In this document: piece by piece, positions 24,801-36,800 of the stretch | Position numbering within the stretch: the first letter of the stretch is position 1 | Layout of the letters: every line of letters starts with the position of its first letter | Source of the DNA: Phoebastria nigripes | Taxonomy: Eukaryota; Chordata; Aves; Procellariiformes; Diomedeidae | Direction: 5' to 3' | Length of the DNA: 64,000 nt | Assembly: GCA_035582835.1 (NCBI GenBank) | Contig: JAYKAV010003359.1 | Span: 186,001-250,000 of the forward strand | The notes under the pieces: generated by a model | What the model was told of the DNA's origin: nothing | What the model saw: the letters and a program-made list of their open reading frames with translations, nothing else | Database searches by the model: none | Program-made: the position numbers and the translations under genes

Positions 24801-27800
24801 GCTTCTCTAGGACTGTTATTTGTAGGATCTCTGGTAAGTTATCATACTGTGCAAATTATATTCATGCCCTTTTTCAGTGAGTTTTTATAAGATGTCTACT
24901 TTACCCGAAGTTGTTGATGTTATGCCCAAGTTGATTGTAAAGCAACATCTTTGGGGCCATTTCTATATAATTATCTGCTTGTTTTACATAGAGGAGTCAC
25001 GACTACACTTATCCTTACTCAATTTCTTGATGAATTGGGGATTACACTGATGGTTTTTATTCTTTCCATCCACAGATGGGCAAACTATTTTCACTTAAAT
25101 AGAAGGGATGTGGTCCAGTAACAGGATCATCTAATATTGCTGCCTTATAAATTATCTGCAGAGCATCCATTGGCTTAAGTGGCAGAAGTAGCTGTTCCAG
25201 AGCACCAGTGTACTTGTGAATGCAATGCCCTTGTAGATGTAGGCTAAGGCCCCAGCTGCAGAACAAGATTAGTGGCATGACTACAATTAATCTAGTTAGC
25301 TGTCAGCTGTTTGGAAGCAGGAGGAGTGTATTGTGTTTCTCCTTTGATTGTGTAACTGGCACAAAGGTGCGTGCTAGATGGGAAAGCTAGGGAGAATTCT
25401 TTTCTTTTTAGGGAGCTCTAATTGAACATGGCTTTTCCTACCCTTGTATACTGTTCTGTTAGAGTGGGAACGCAGGTGGAACATCACCTCCTGTCCTTAC
25501 AGCAGTGCATCTTCAGGCAGCTCAGGAGGCTGAAGCTGTACCATGTACCTGCTGTTTGAGTGATGCACAGTATAATGAAGTACATCATAGAATCATGGGA
25601 CTGTTGGTGGGAAGGGACCTCTGGAGATTGCTAGTCTAACATCCTGCTTGAAGCAGGGCTGTTGCCAACACTTGGTAAGGTCAACCATGCATTTTTCTAC
25701 ACAGGTTTTGAAAACCTCCAGGGAAGGAGATGTATCATATCTCAGGTTACCTGTGCCATGACTGCATGACAGTCTTGGGGAAGAATTTTTTCCTAATGTC
25801 TAATCTGAATTTCCCAAAGCTGAATGTCTGAGCTGGATTTCTGCAGCTTGTGGCCATTGTCCCTTGTGGTATCAGCTGCCACTACCAAGAAGAGTCTGGC
25901 TGCATCATCTCTGGAGCTGCCCTTCAAGTAGTTGCAGGCTGCTGTTAGGTCACCCAGCCTCCTCTTTGCCAGGCTGAACAAGCTCCAGACCCCTGACCTC
26001 CTTTGTAGCTCTCCACTGGGCCCACTCCAGTTTTGTCCTTGTCTGTCTTAAACTGGAGGGCCTAAAATTGGACACAGTATTCAAGGTGCAGCTGCATCAG
26101 TGCCAAGGAGACCAGAATAGTATCTCCTTTGATTTGCTGGCCACACTCCCTGGTAGGAAGTTTGTCATATTACATATCATGGTTAAGTTCACTCAGAGGC
26201 AGCACAGTGGCAAATCTTCTGTTTAATGTGTCGGGTGAATGTGCTTTTTAAAACCATTCACAAGGCAAAGTAGTTAGTGTTAATGCCTCCATTATTGTGA
26301 TCATTGATGTAGGCAAGGAAGTTAGCCGGCTTACGCAATTTTCTGCTTTTTTGATGCTGCTGTTCCTTATCCAGATGAATTTTGTCCTCAAAAAATAAAC
26401 TTCTGGTGATTTTGTAATTGCAAATATTAAAGAACAAAAATGAGAAATCTGAGAATTGTGATGAACTGTGTGAATTCTAGGTAATTTTGCAGCAAAACAT
26501 TCTGAGCTGGAAATCAAAATAGCAGGGGTGTGATTTCTCTGCATATCCAACCTAGTTGTTGCTGGATGGAAACATTTTATTGCTGACCCATTCTTAGCAC
26601 AGGAAGTAACTTTAAATGAAAGCTCTCTGTGTCCAAAAATTCTGATCTCAGTTTGAACTGCTTTGCATGCGTAGTAACTCCTTGCAAGTGAACACTTATA
26701 CCAGTATAGATGAGAGCGAACTTGGCCCATTTTTAAGTGTTGGTTAAAACTTTTGTACAGAAAACAGTTTTATAACAGTTCCCATATAGTCAAGTTTTGT
26801 ATTCCTGTGGTCTGTGCTAACAGTCTCCTAGCTACAGTGGAGGCACGAATGTCTCTGTGTGACAGCCTGTTCTCTGGACAAGTTGCAGAGAACCAGAACA
26901 TAAGAAATGTCCTGTGAGGTCAGACCAATGGTCCATCTTGCCCAGTATGTTCTCTCTAACAGTGGCATGAGGAAGGAGAGGCTGTTTAGAGAGAGCATAC
27001 GAGCCTTTTCCCTTCCTACCTTGTTGTGGTTTAACCCCAGTTGGCAACCAAGCACCACACAGCCGCTTGCTCACCCTCCCCCCCAGTGGGAAGGGGGAGA
27101 GAATCGGAAGGGTAAAAGTAAGAAAACTCATGGGTTGAGATAAAACAGTTTAATGATTGAAATAAAATAAAATAATAATAATAATAATAACAACAAATTG
27201 TAATGAAAAGGAAAACAACAAAAAAGAGAGAGAGAAACAAAACCCAGGAAAAACAAGTGATGTAACTGCTCACCACCTGCCGACCGACGCCCAGCCAGTC
27301 CCTGAGCAGTGATCGCTGCCCCCCCGGCCAACTCACCCCAGTTTATATACTGAGCATGATGTCATATGGTATGGAATATCCCTTTGGCCAGTTTGGGTCA
27401 GCTGTCCTGGTTATGCTCCCTCCCAGCTTCTTGTGCACCTCCTTGCTGGCAGATCATGGGAAGCTGAAAAGTCCTTGACTTAGTATTAAGCACTGCTTAG
27501 CAACAACTAAAACATCAGTGTGTTACCATGTTATTCTCATGCTAAACCCAAAACACAGCACTATACCAGCTACTAGGAAGAAAATTAACTATCCCAGCTG
27601 AAACCAGGACACTACCTACCTGTTACTTTACTCTCTGACATAGAGTCATAGATCACAGAATGGTTTGGGTTGGAAGGGACCTTTAAAGGTCATCTAGGCC
27701 AACCCCCCTGCAATGAGCAGGGACATCAGCAACTAGATCCAGTTGCTCAAAGCCCCGTCCGACCTGGCCTTGAATGTTTCCAGGGATGGGGCATCTACCA

Positions 27801-30800
27801 CCTCTCCGGGCAACCTCTTCCAGTGTTTCACCACCCTCACTGTAAAAAATGTCTTCCTTATGTCTAGTCTGAATCTACCCTCTTTCAATTTAAAACCATT
27901 ACCCCTTGTCCTGTCGCAACAGGTCCTACTAAAAAGTTTGTCCCCATCTCTCTTATGAGCCCCCTTTAAGTATTGAAATGTTGCAATAAGGTCTGCCCAG
28001 AGCCTTCTCTTCTCCAGACTGAACAACCCCAACTCTCTCAGCCTTTCTTCATAGGAGAGGCATTCCATCCTCCTGATCATTTTCGCGGCCCTCCTCTGGA
28101 CCCACTCCAACAGGTCCATGTCTTTCCTGTACTGAGGACTCCAGAGCTGGACGCAGTACTCCAGGTGGGGTCACACCAGAGCGGAGTAGAGGGGCAGAAT
28201 CACCTCCCTCGACCTGCTGGCCACACTTCTTTTGATGCAGCCCAGGTCATACTGCTTTGCAATTTGAAAACAGCTGCTTCTATCAGTATTTAGGGAATAA
28301 TGTGTAAAAAGTCATTAGCAGAACATTGAAAATAATGTAGCGATGGAGTTAAGCAGGGTTTCTAGAATCCCAGCCTGGTGGACAACAGATAGTTGCATGA
28401 AGACGGTTTTCTTTTTTTCCCCTTTTTTTCCGCTGAGTGATAGCTCTTTTTTTTTGTTGTTGTTGTTTTGTTGTTTTTGGTTTTCATGGGTTTTAAGCAA
28501 TGTGCTGCCTAGAAGGGACCTTGAAGGTGTCTTTTACATTAAGGAGTGACTTTATGATGAAATCTTTTGTTCCCAAATGTACCCTTCTGTCTTTATAGAT
28601 GGACCTGATAGATCAGTCCCACACTGATGTATATACTAGATGGCATACCAGTGAAAAGCAGCTTATGCATTTTTTTTTTATTCAGCAACTGTGGTAACTT
28701 ACAGTAATGCTTCATTAGTTCCCTGGGGAAGGGAGAAAATGTGTCTTTTTATACAGGTACTTTGTGGCTTTAATGTAGAGCAATAACTGTTGGGCCACCT
28801 AATGAGGCCAAGTGGATTCTCAGAAGTGATACCAATAGAAGAGAGGCCCCGTCTGGTCTGTGCACTTGCTAAAGTCCAGCTCATTCCTGTATCAGGGAAT
28901 TTGTGACTCTGATACATGTAGAGCAAATTTTTTGAGAGAGCAGACCTCAGCTAAGGTTTGAGGCACTTTTCTGAGACTACCCAGGTATCAGAATGTGTTG
29001 GGAGGTTAGCAATCACAGTGAAAATAAAAGACTGGATAGAGTGCTTGAGGCTTGTATTAGNGATGCTGTCTGTTTTCTGCCTCATATGGTGGTGTTCTAA
29101 GACCCAGGCAGCTGCAGAGAACCAGCATAGAGCTGTCTAGTCCTCCTGAACAGGTTTTCAGAGCTGACTATTTTTCCATTATTTAGTTTAACCCCATCAC
29201 TTTTAAGTATAACTTAATTTCTTCCAGTGTCTTGGGCAGCTCCTTATTTACCACACACTTCTCTCAATTTAAAGAAAAGCTGCTTTGTTTCTAGGGTGAA
29301 CTTTTTGTTCCTTTGGATTTACAGTATGTTAAATCACCAGTAAAATCAATCCTGTGTCACCATACCAGCTCTAGAATCTGTAATACATAATTGGTACCTA
29401 GACCTTCAGCTTGACCCTCAGCACAAGTGTTGATTTTAGTAACAACAGCACTCTCCAGCAGTACAAAGTTGTTGAGCAGATACTTTATGCTGTGAACTGC
29501 TTAGCTATTACAGTCTTGCAGTATGTGAAAGAACCATGGCTAGTACTGTGGGACTCTCAAGCTCCAGAAGTCATCTTGGGGAATGAAAATAGAATCAGAT
29601 CTTCAAGCTTCTTGCTTGTCATCCAACAGGCCAAGCCTGTAGGACAGACTCGGTTCAGATTTGGCCCCAAATCTGTGTAAAATAAAAGTCTAGTACATGT
29701 TCCTATGTTTGCTTTTGTAATTACTGTGTACTCTGATTAACTGAAACAAAAAAACATTTTGTGTGAAGTAACTGTCAAATGAATACTGCTGCTTTGTGAG
29801 AGTCTAGCATTTGCTAAAGCTGACTATGGACAGAAATTAAAACTTGCTTCACTTCCTTTCATTCTTTCTCAGAGAAATGAGAGTACGTGAAGACACACGT
29901 GAAGAAAATAGTTGTTTGAAGTCCTATACAAGCTAATGTGCTTTAGTAACCTAGGAAGAGAAAATTGACCTTTTTTAATGGCACATTTTCTAAATTCAAC
30001 TGCCCATTTAAAAGCCATATAAGAAAAGGACGGAAGAGGCTTTACTTTGGAAAATATGACCTGTTCTTCTTAGTCTCAAAAGGATGCATGGCAGTACAAT
30101 ATAGTTTATATAACATTTAGCCTGAGTGATACTGCTCCTAGTTCAATGCTAGAGGGATGAAATTGGCCTAAGGTTCCAGGAATTCAGAGGTAGACTTGAA
30201 ATTTTTAACTGAGGCCTGTGTGTAGGATTAAACAGTCTATTGATACAATCTCCAAATCATCTAGTCTGCCACAGCATCCATGCAAACCAATATGATACAG
30301 TAATTTTTCAGATTCATGCCATTTCAAACCCTTCATTAGTTTATATTATAAACTTTAATATTACATTTATGTCCTAGAACTTCGCAAGATTTATTACTTA
30401 ATGTCTATACCATGTTTAAATCAGATAATTAGATTACAAAACAGGGTTTGCCACTGGCCAGAAACTGAAATGGGCATTCTGAGCCTCACAACCAGGTGCA
30501 TCAAAATCAAGGCCTCTTTAAAAAATGATTGGTTTATACATGAATTCAGGGTACAGTGCCAGATTATCAAAGATGTGCAGTTCAGGAAAATTATATTTAC
30601 TTTTCTTAACCCAGCTATATCTAAATTTGAGATGGAAAACCATTAGGTCAGGAGAGGTATGACTTGTAGAATAGTATAGTAGATTTTTATTTTGTAAACA
30701 AGCCTAGGAAGGGTAAGAAACTGAACAAAAGGACAGTGATATCATGTTGGCTTGCATATGATGGTCACAAGCACATTCTGCTTCCACTGTATCCCCGAGT

Positions 30801-33800
30801 TAAGCCTGGCCAGCTCTGTGGAAACCTCTGTGGCTGAAAGCAGGTTTGAATGGGTAGACGTGAATCCTTGTAACATGCACCACAAAGCTACTCCTGCATG
30901 GAACATTCCTGTCCTCTTCAATACTCTCCAGTTCTAATATATTATAGTGAGCTGGGATGCTGCCCTAAAGACCCATCCTCTAGACTGTATGGAAGGGCTG
31001 GCAACAAGCAGAAAACTTTTTTAAATGTTTGTTTCCTGCAGTTTTGGCATCTACTTAGAGCCCGTCCAGACCCCTCCTTCTCGCTACAAGAGGACAGACG
31101 CCAATCTGTGAGCCGGCAGCCTTCATTCACGTACTCAGAGTGGACAGAGGATAAAAATGAGGATGACTTCCTAGATTTGGATCCCGTACCGGAGACTCCG
31201 GTCTTTGACTGCGTAATGGACATTAAAGCGGAGACAGATCCAGCTACTCTAACGGTTAAATCCGTGGGCTTGCAAGAAAGGTAGGGTAGATGTGATTAAC
31301 AGGGGAAAGTCTGGTCCCAGATTTTGTGGATTTAGGAGTTCTGTGCCTAGTAGGAAGCTTTATTGCTTTCACGAATGTCACTTTAAAATGTGGTTTTAAA
31401 GTCAAGCACCTGCTTTATTTCCTGTCTTGTTTTCAGTCCGGTCATAAATATAAATATATTAGCCAAAAAACATACAGTTTCTAGACGGCTGTCAACAAGG
31501 TGTTACTCAAAAGGGATATTTCAAAGGAAAGAAATGACAATTTGTATTTGATCAGTCTCTTGCCTTTCCCCAAGATGGCAACTGCATAGCATGAAATCCA
31601 CTATAGGGTGGTGAAAGCTTTTACCTCTGAAAGAGGTGGATCTTGTTAATTTTTTTCTGTCACTCATGCTGGAGGATTAGTCCTTTCTCCAAAAGCAAAC
31701 CATAGGACAAATGGTAATCTGCAATAATTCTCATATAAATGGGTTAGTCCAAAAGTAAATGAATTCGTTTGAAATTAACCCAGTAATGAAACTTCGGNGT
31801 TAGCTGGTGTTCACTCCTTGAACCAGCAGGGTAATGGAGCTTCTCAGAGAGATTCACAGCTGGGAAAAGGCAGTTTTAAGATAAAAGGAAAATAGGAATG
31901 ATGCAGTATTGATTTGTGTTGCATTTCTCCATCTTCACTCGTACATCTCACAGAAAGGTCATCTGTAATGGGTGAACTTTGAAAGGCCCAGAGGTGGGTG
32001 AATTCCAGAATGTGTGAGTTTGGACAGGGGAATGTTCAACGGAGTTACTGAATGTTCAGTTGGACTGAACTATCCTTATTCTTTCATCCATAAGATTATT
32101 TTATTTCACTTTGTCAGTGTGTCTGTGTGTGTGAGTGAATGGATGAGTGAAAGGAAGTACACCAGACTTAGCATCCTCATCTCTGAGACTGAGGTTGGTT
32201 TAAGGTTCCTGTCCTTTCTTCTGTGGACCACAGGAAGCCCGAGTTTATGTTGTTGGCAGCCTGCATCTTTTTCTGTTTTGTGTTCTTTCAATTGTCTTAG
32301 AGAAAGAGAACAAAGATCTTGAGGATAGAAATCCCATGAAGAAATTCTGCAAAGGTGATGATGTTATGAATAAGAATGTTACTGAAGGGCCCAACATAGC
32401 AAAGTATCACCCTTCTTTATTTCTAGATTTTCAAGCTTAATTGGAGTTCTAACCATAGTTAATTCTCATATCTAAAACTTAAAGGGCAGAACTTAGATTT
32501 TAAAAAGTATGATGCTGAGTTTCCAAAGCACCACATGACACAGTAAAAGGGAATGTTACAGAAAAGGCTTTTAATTTGCATTCTGTGAGCTTAGAATGTT
32601 TTTTCTCACTTTATTCTTGGTTACAACATTTGCCCTAAAATGTCCTACCTTTTATCGTTACATTCTTCTACTTTAAATATGAGATTGCAGTAACCTCTGG
32701 GGCTTGTCCCTGAACCTGCTGCTACCAGTGAGTTTTGCCATTGTTTTTCATTATGGGCAAGACTGGGCTTGAAATGCATCACCATCCCTGATTTTGTTCC
32801 ATCTCTCTCATTTTAAAGATGCTGACATTTCTTCTCAGGTGACCGCTAGCCTGCAGGAAAGATACTCACTGTTTCAAGAGAATTGGGGAATATCAGTTGA
32901 TTCGAGTAATGAATTACAATTAAAAAACTGAAAGTAGTAGAGATGGGAAAAAGAAAGCAATTGCTTGAAGTGCTCACACTAGGTAGAACGTGTACACTTA
33001 AGATGTAAAATAAACTTGTTTTCAACATACATATGTGCTTGAGAAGCCAGACATCATTTCAGGTTTGGGCTGTGCTCTGACAGATTTAATTTACATCAAG
33101 CATTGGTCACTCTTCCTTTGTTTGGTGTTGTGTCGAATTATCTACCTATCCCTCTTTTGCATCCATTCTGCTTATCCATCTTACTTCCCTCTCATTCTTT
33201 AACTACCTATGCCATTAGAAGGGTAGTCACTAGCTAAATTCAAACAGCACTGAATGTTACTCTTAAGAAGAAACAATCTCACTTCCTCATGCTAAAGAAC
33301 TATTAATATGTCTATGTATGTAGCCTCTTCTACCTTAAAAGAACCAAAAGCATTTGTTATCAAATGCATCTATTTCTGGGGAGGAATGTAGTAGTGATTT
33401 AACAGCACACAGGGTAGGGTCAAAATCTTTTGAAAGATGTCACTAAAGATTCAGTGTCTACCACTAGTGGTCATGTTTCACCCAAAATCATTTCCCCATG
33501 ACTGTGAATCATAGCAGGAGGCTGGCTGCACATTGTTTTGGAAAAACTCCTGAATCCAGAAAAGGGCTGTGATCCAAGTAACAACTTCTACTGTCTTCTT
33601 TGTGAGCTGGTCATGCCTGCATGTTTGCATGGTTTTTCAATAGCTCCTGCAAACACCTCCCAACTAGATTTTGCCAGTTGAGAGTCATCAAAAATAGGTT
33701 TACTGTGTGGAGGCATAGAACATTACACGTAGTAATCGTCATATTGTATGATTTCATTATTCTGTTAAAGATACTTACAGATTCACTGATGGCATTTGAA

Positions 33801-36800
33801 TCTTACTTTTGTCTGTGATATGCGAGATTGACAGAAGCTCAGAAATGCTTTAAAACTGCATTCAATAAACAATGCAGGCATTTTGACTTTTTTGTTTTAT
33901 TGTGTGGCTAACTTAAATAAAAGCCACTAAAAATTCTACACTCAACAACATCTCTGTTTTTAATGTAACTGTTAAAATGTTGGGACCTTCATTTTACCCT
34001 TCTCGTGATGTACTGTTGTGGAAAGAAAGTTTTTCAGACAGAAAAATTATTCGCTGTAATGGTTTGCATCTCATGTCTTTATTAATGTTGAACTGGTAAT
34101 GTTTATCCCAAGATCTTACCCCACTAATGTTGTCTGTGCTACTAATAAATGGTTATTCAGTAGGATCTGGCCTGCTGAAAACCAAGACCAATATTTTCAC
34201 CTGTGGTGTCTAAAATGTCAGTGCATATTCATGCATCCAAAAATCTGGTGTGATTTACACAAGTATGAAAACTTTACTGCAGTTCCCTGCTCAGCACCTT
34301 TGACAAGCAAGTTGCTTCTATTTAGGTGACAAAGTATACAGTTACCTCACTACAGACAACACTGAAAGTGTTGGCCTTTATATTCCAGTGTACAAAATCA
34401 TCTTCTGGTCTTGTCTACACAAGAAGCATCACCCATTTTTCACAGTTAGTGACCATAATGTACACAGCAGAACCAGCTGGGTGCTTTTCTAAAGTTGCTG
34501 TTTATCTGTCATTGGGACTGTATCCATTGCTGACAATGATGGGTCAGTCTGTTCTGCTGTAAGCAAACTCCGATTGCTCTGTTTTACAGGAGAGGTTCAA
34601 ATGTTTCACTCACACTGGATATGTGTACACCAGGCTGTTCTGAGCAAGGTTTTGGCTATGTCATGTCACCACGGGAACAGTCAGCCCAAGAATACCTCCA
34701 GACAGCATCAAACATCCTTACTGAAGAGGAACTGCACAAGAAAGCACTGGATCCTTTCATACTCCAGGCAGAGTTCTTTGTGAGTATCTGACCTCTCTCT
34801 TCTAGGAGCATCAGAAAAATGGGATGTTGTCTCTCTCTGTGAACCTTGCTATTATTTTCTGCAAGTCTAGAATTAGACTTACAAACTCCACTTCCATCAG
34901 TGAAGCATTTAATGCAATTCTGAAATTCATCATCCCTTGAAATGACAATGTCTGAAAGCTTTCAANGATATTGTCACTTAAAAACCAGAGAATTGGTTCT
35001 GTCAACAACAAAAAAAGCTTTGTTTTCACAAGTCTTTTTTTTCTGTTGGCATGCTACTTTTTAACAAAAAAATCAAACTTTTTCACTAGAGTACAGAAGA
35101 AAAGCCAAGTTTGCTATAGGCATAACTTCTTGAAATGTGTCTGGAGTTGCCCTAGGGATGAAATTAGTCCAAATGCATGCTCTTTGCTGTTGAATGCTTG
35201 GCATGGAGCTACTTTCCAAGCCTGAATGTTCTCGAGATAACCGAAGCACAGGATGTCTATGTCACTCAGCAGGAGCCATAGAAAGTATGTCTTACTGGTT
35301 TTTTTCTGCACAAAAATTATTTACTAGTTGTAAGCTGCTCTGTCAGTTGCTTTTAGGATTCTGAAGTATGTTTCCTTGGCTCACTGTATCCACTGTTGCT
35401 TTGGGAGAAAGAATTCTTTGCCTCATTTGGGGAAAAAATATACGTACACAGATGAAACAAGCAGTTGAAAATTGGATCTCTAAGTAGCTTAGGATAAAGG
35501 CCAGATACATTTCGTTGTAGCGAGTACACTGGCTTTTTAGATCTTTGCATTCTGTGAATCTCTTCCCTAGCTGCTTGAGTGTCCCTGTGATAGGCATTGT
35601 CATGTTTATTATATCTGGCAAAAAAAATATGCAAAATGCTGCAGTGGCTATGAGTATTATGTCTACTAGGCAGGGTTGTAAATTCCTGCACAAGATGGGA
35701 GGTAACCAGGGCACAGTCTTTGCATGCTGGGGTGTTTCAGAGCACATGATCAAGAGCTACTGAAGTTAATGCTGCCATGTCAAATATTCTCTTAAGCATG
35801 GAATCTCAGCAGACCAGGAGCAAGATGATGTTTTGCAAGATAACAGCCCTTTCAGCCTGTCCTTTTTATGACCTGCAAGGGTCTGAAAGGGCAGGAGTAA
35901 CACTTTGAGTATCACTTGCTGTCCTCCCTCCTTGTGCAATTTCAGAGGTATTTTTTCCCCTGTACAAGCACAGGGTGAGATGAAATAGTCTGGACTTCTG
36001 TTTTAAAACAGACCGCCAGATATCTGTGATCCTTAATTCACTTAGTCCTGTACAAGTTGAAGAAAAGCAGCTTTTGTGTAGGCAAGCCCTGATTCTTTTA
36101 AAGTAAAGCATCTATTGCTGTTCTAGGGAGGAAATGTTTGCTTAGCGAGTGTCTGAATTGACTGCTGAACAAGTCCACATACAGTTTCATCAGTCTCTGA
36201 GGTGCACTGTAGCTTTCAAGCAAAGGAAATAATGTTAGAAGTAGGAAAAAATATGCTTCATTTCTCTGAGAGATTTTTGAATTAGTTTTCCTGGTGTTCA
36301 GAAAAATCATTCAACAGCCAAACTATCCCAAGTCATTTTCATTCTTTAATGAAAACTGAAAAAGCGTGGATAAAAATGCTGTGTAATCAAAATGTCATTT
36401 CTGTAATTAAAGATTGTAAACTAGTTGGTTTTTTTTTTTTTTTAATGAAACAGTTATCACTAGCTAGCTCTGTATCGTGTATTTTCAGTCTGTCCAACCT
36501 ACTTGGTTTTCAAAGTCCAGATCCACGACGAAGCAAGCAGCTGTGTTTCATTTTGGAAGAAAAGTCAGAGGGGATGTCACTTGCAGGGCTAAGTCCTGAA
36601 ATTCTAACAAGATTTAGAGTTTTTACTCAGGCAGAAGTCCTGTTGATTTCACCGAGAGCTTGCTTGAGCACTGAATGACTAAGTCCCAAAGACAGACCAT
36701 GGAGCTTGGCTCAAGAAGAGTTTTGGGTGACTAAATACCAAGTAACAATTGAGGAAAACATGAAGGTTTCGTTTCCATGCAGTTCCTCAAATTGATAGGA

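Larger units (their letters stand above)
24834..31041 (+). other. PTPN5 intron between coding exons 3 and 4
   Basis: Phase-0 intron of 6208 bp, the longest among the confident introns and the most repeat-laden. It contains an antisense CR1 (25583-26160), an older repeat (26895-27000), an antisense solo LTR (27022-27611) and another antisense CR1 (27641-28250), followed by T-rich and GTT-rich simple repeats near 28400-28480. No additional exon was recognised. Confidence 0.9.

Noticed and set aside
35343..35753. 136-codon minus frame with a second overlapping frame of 112 codons.
   Set aside because: Neither product is recognised, and no retrocopy hallmarks (poly-A, target duplication) are visible. 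Left as chance unless a database search says otherwise.
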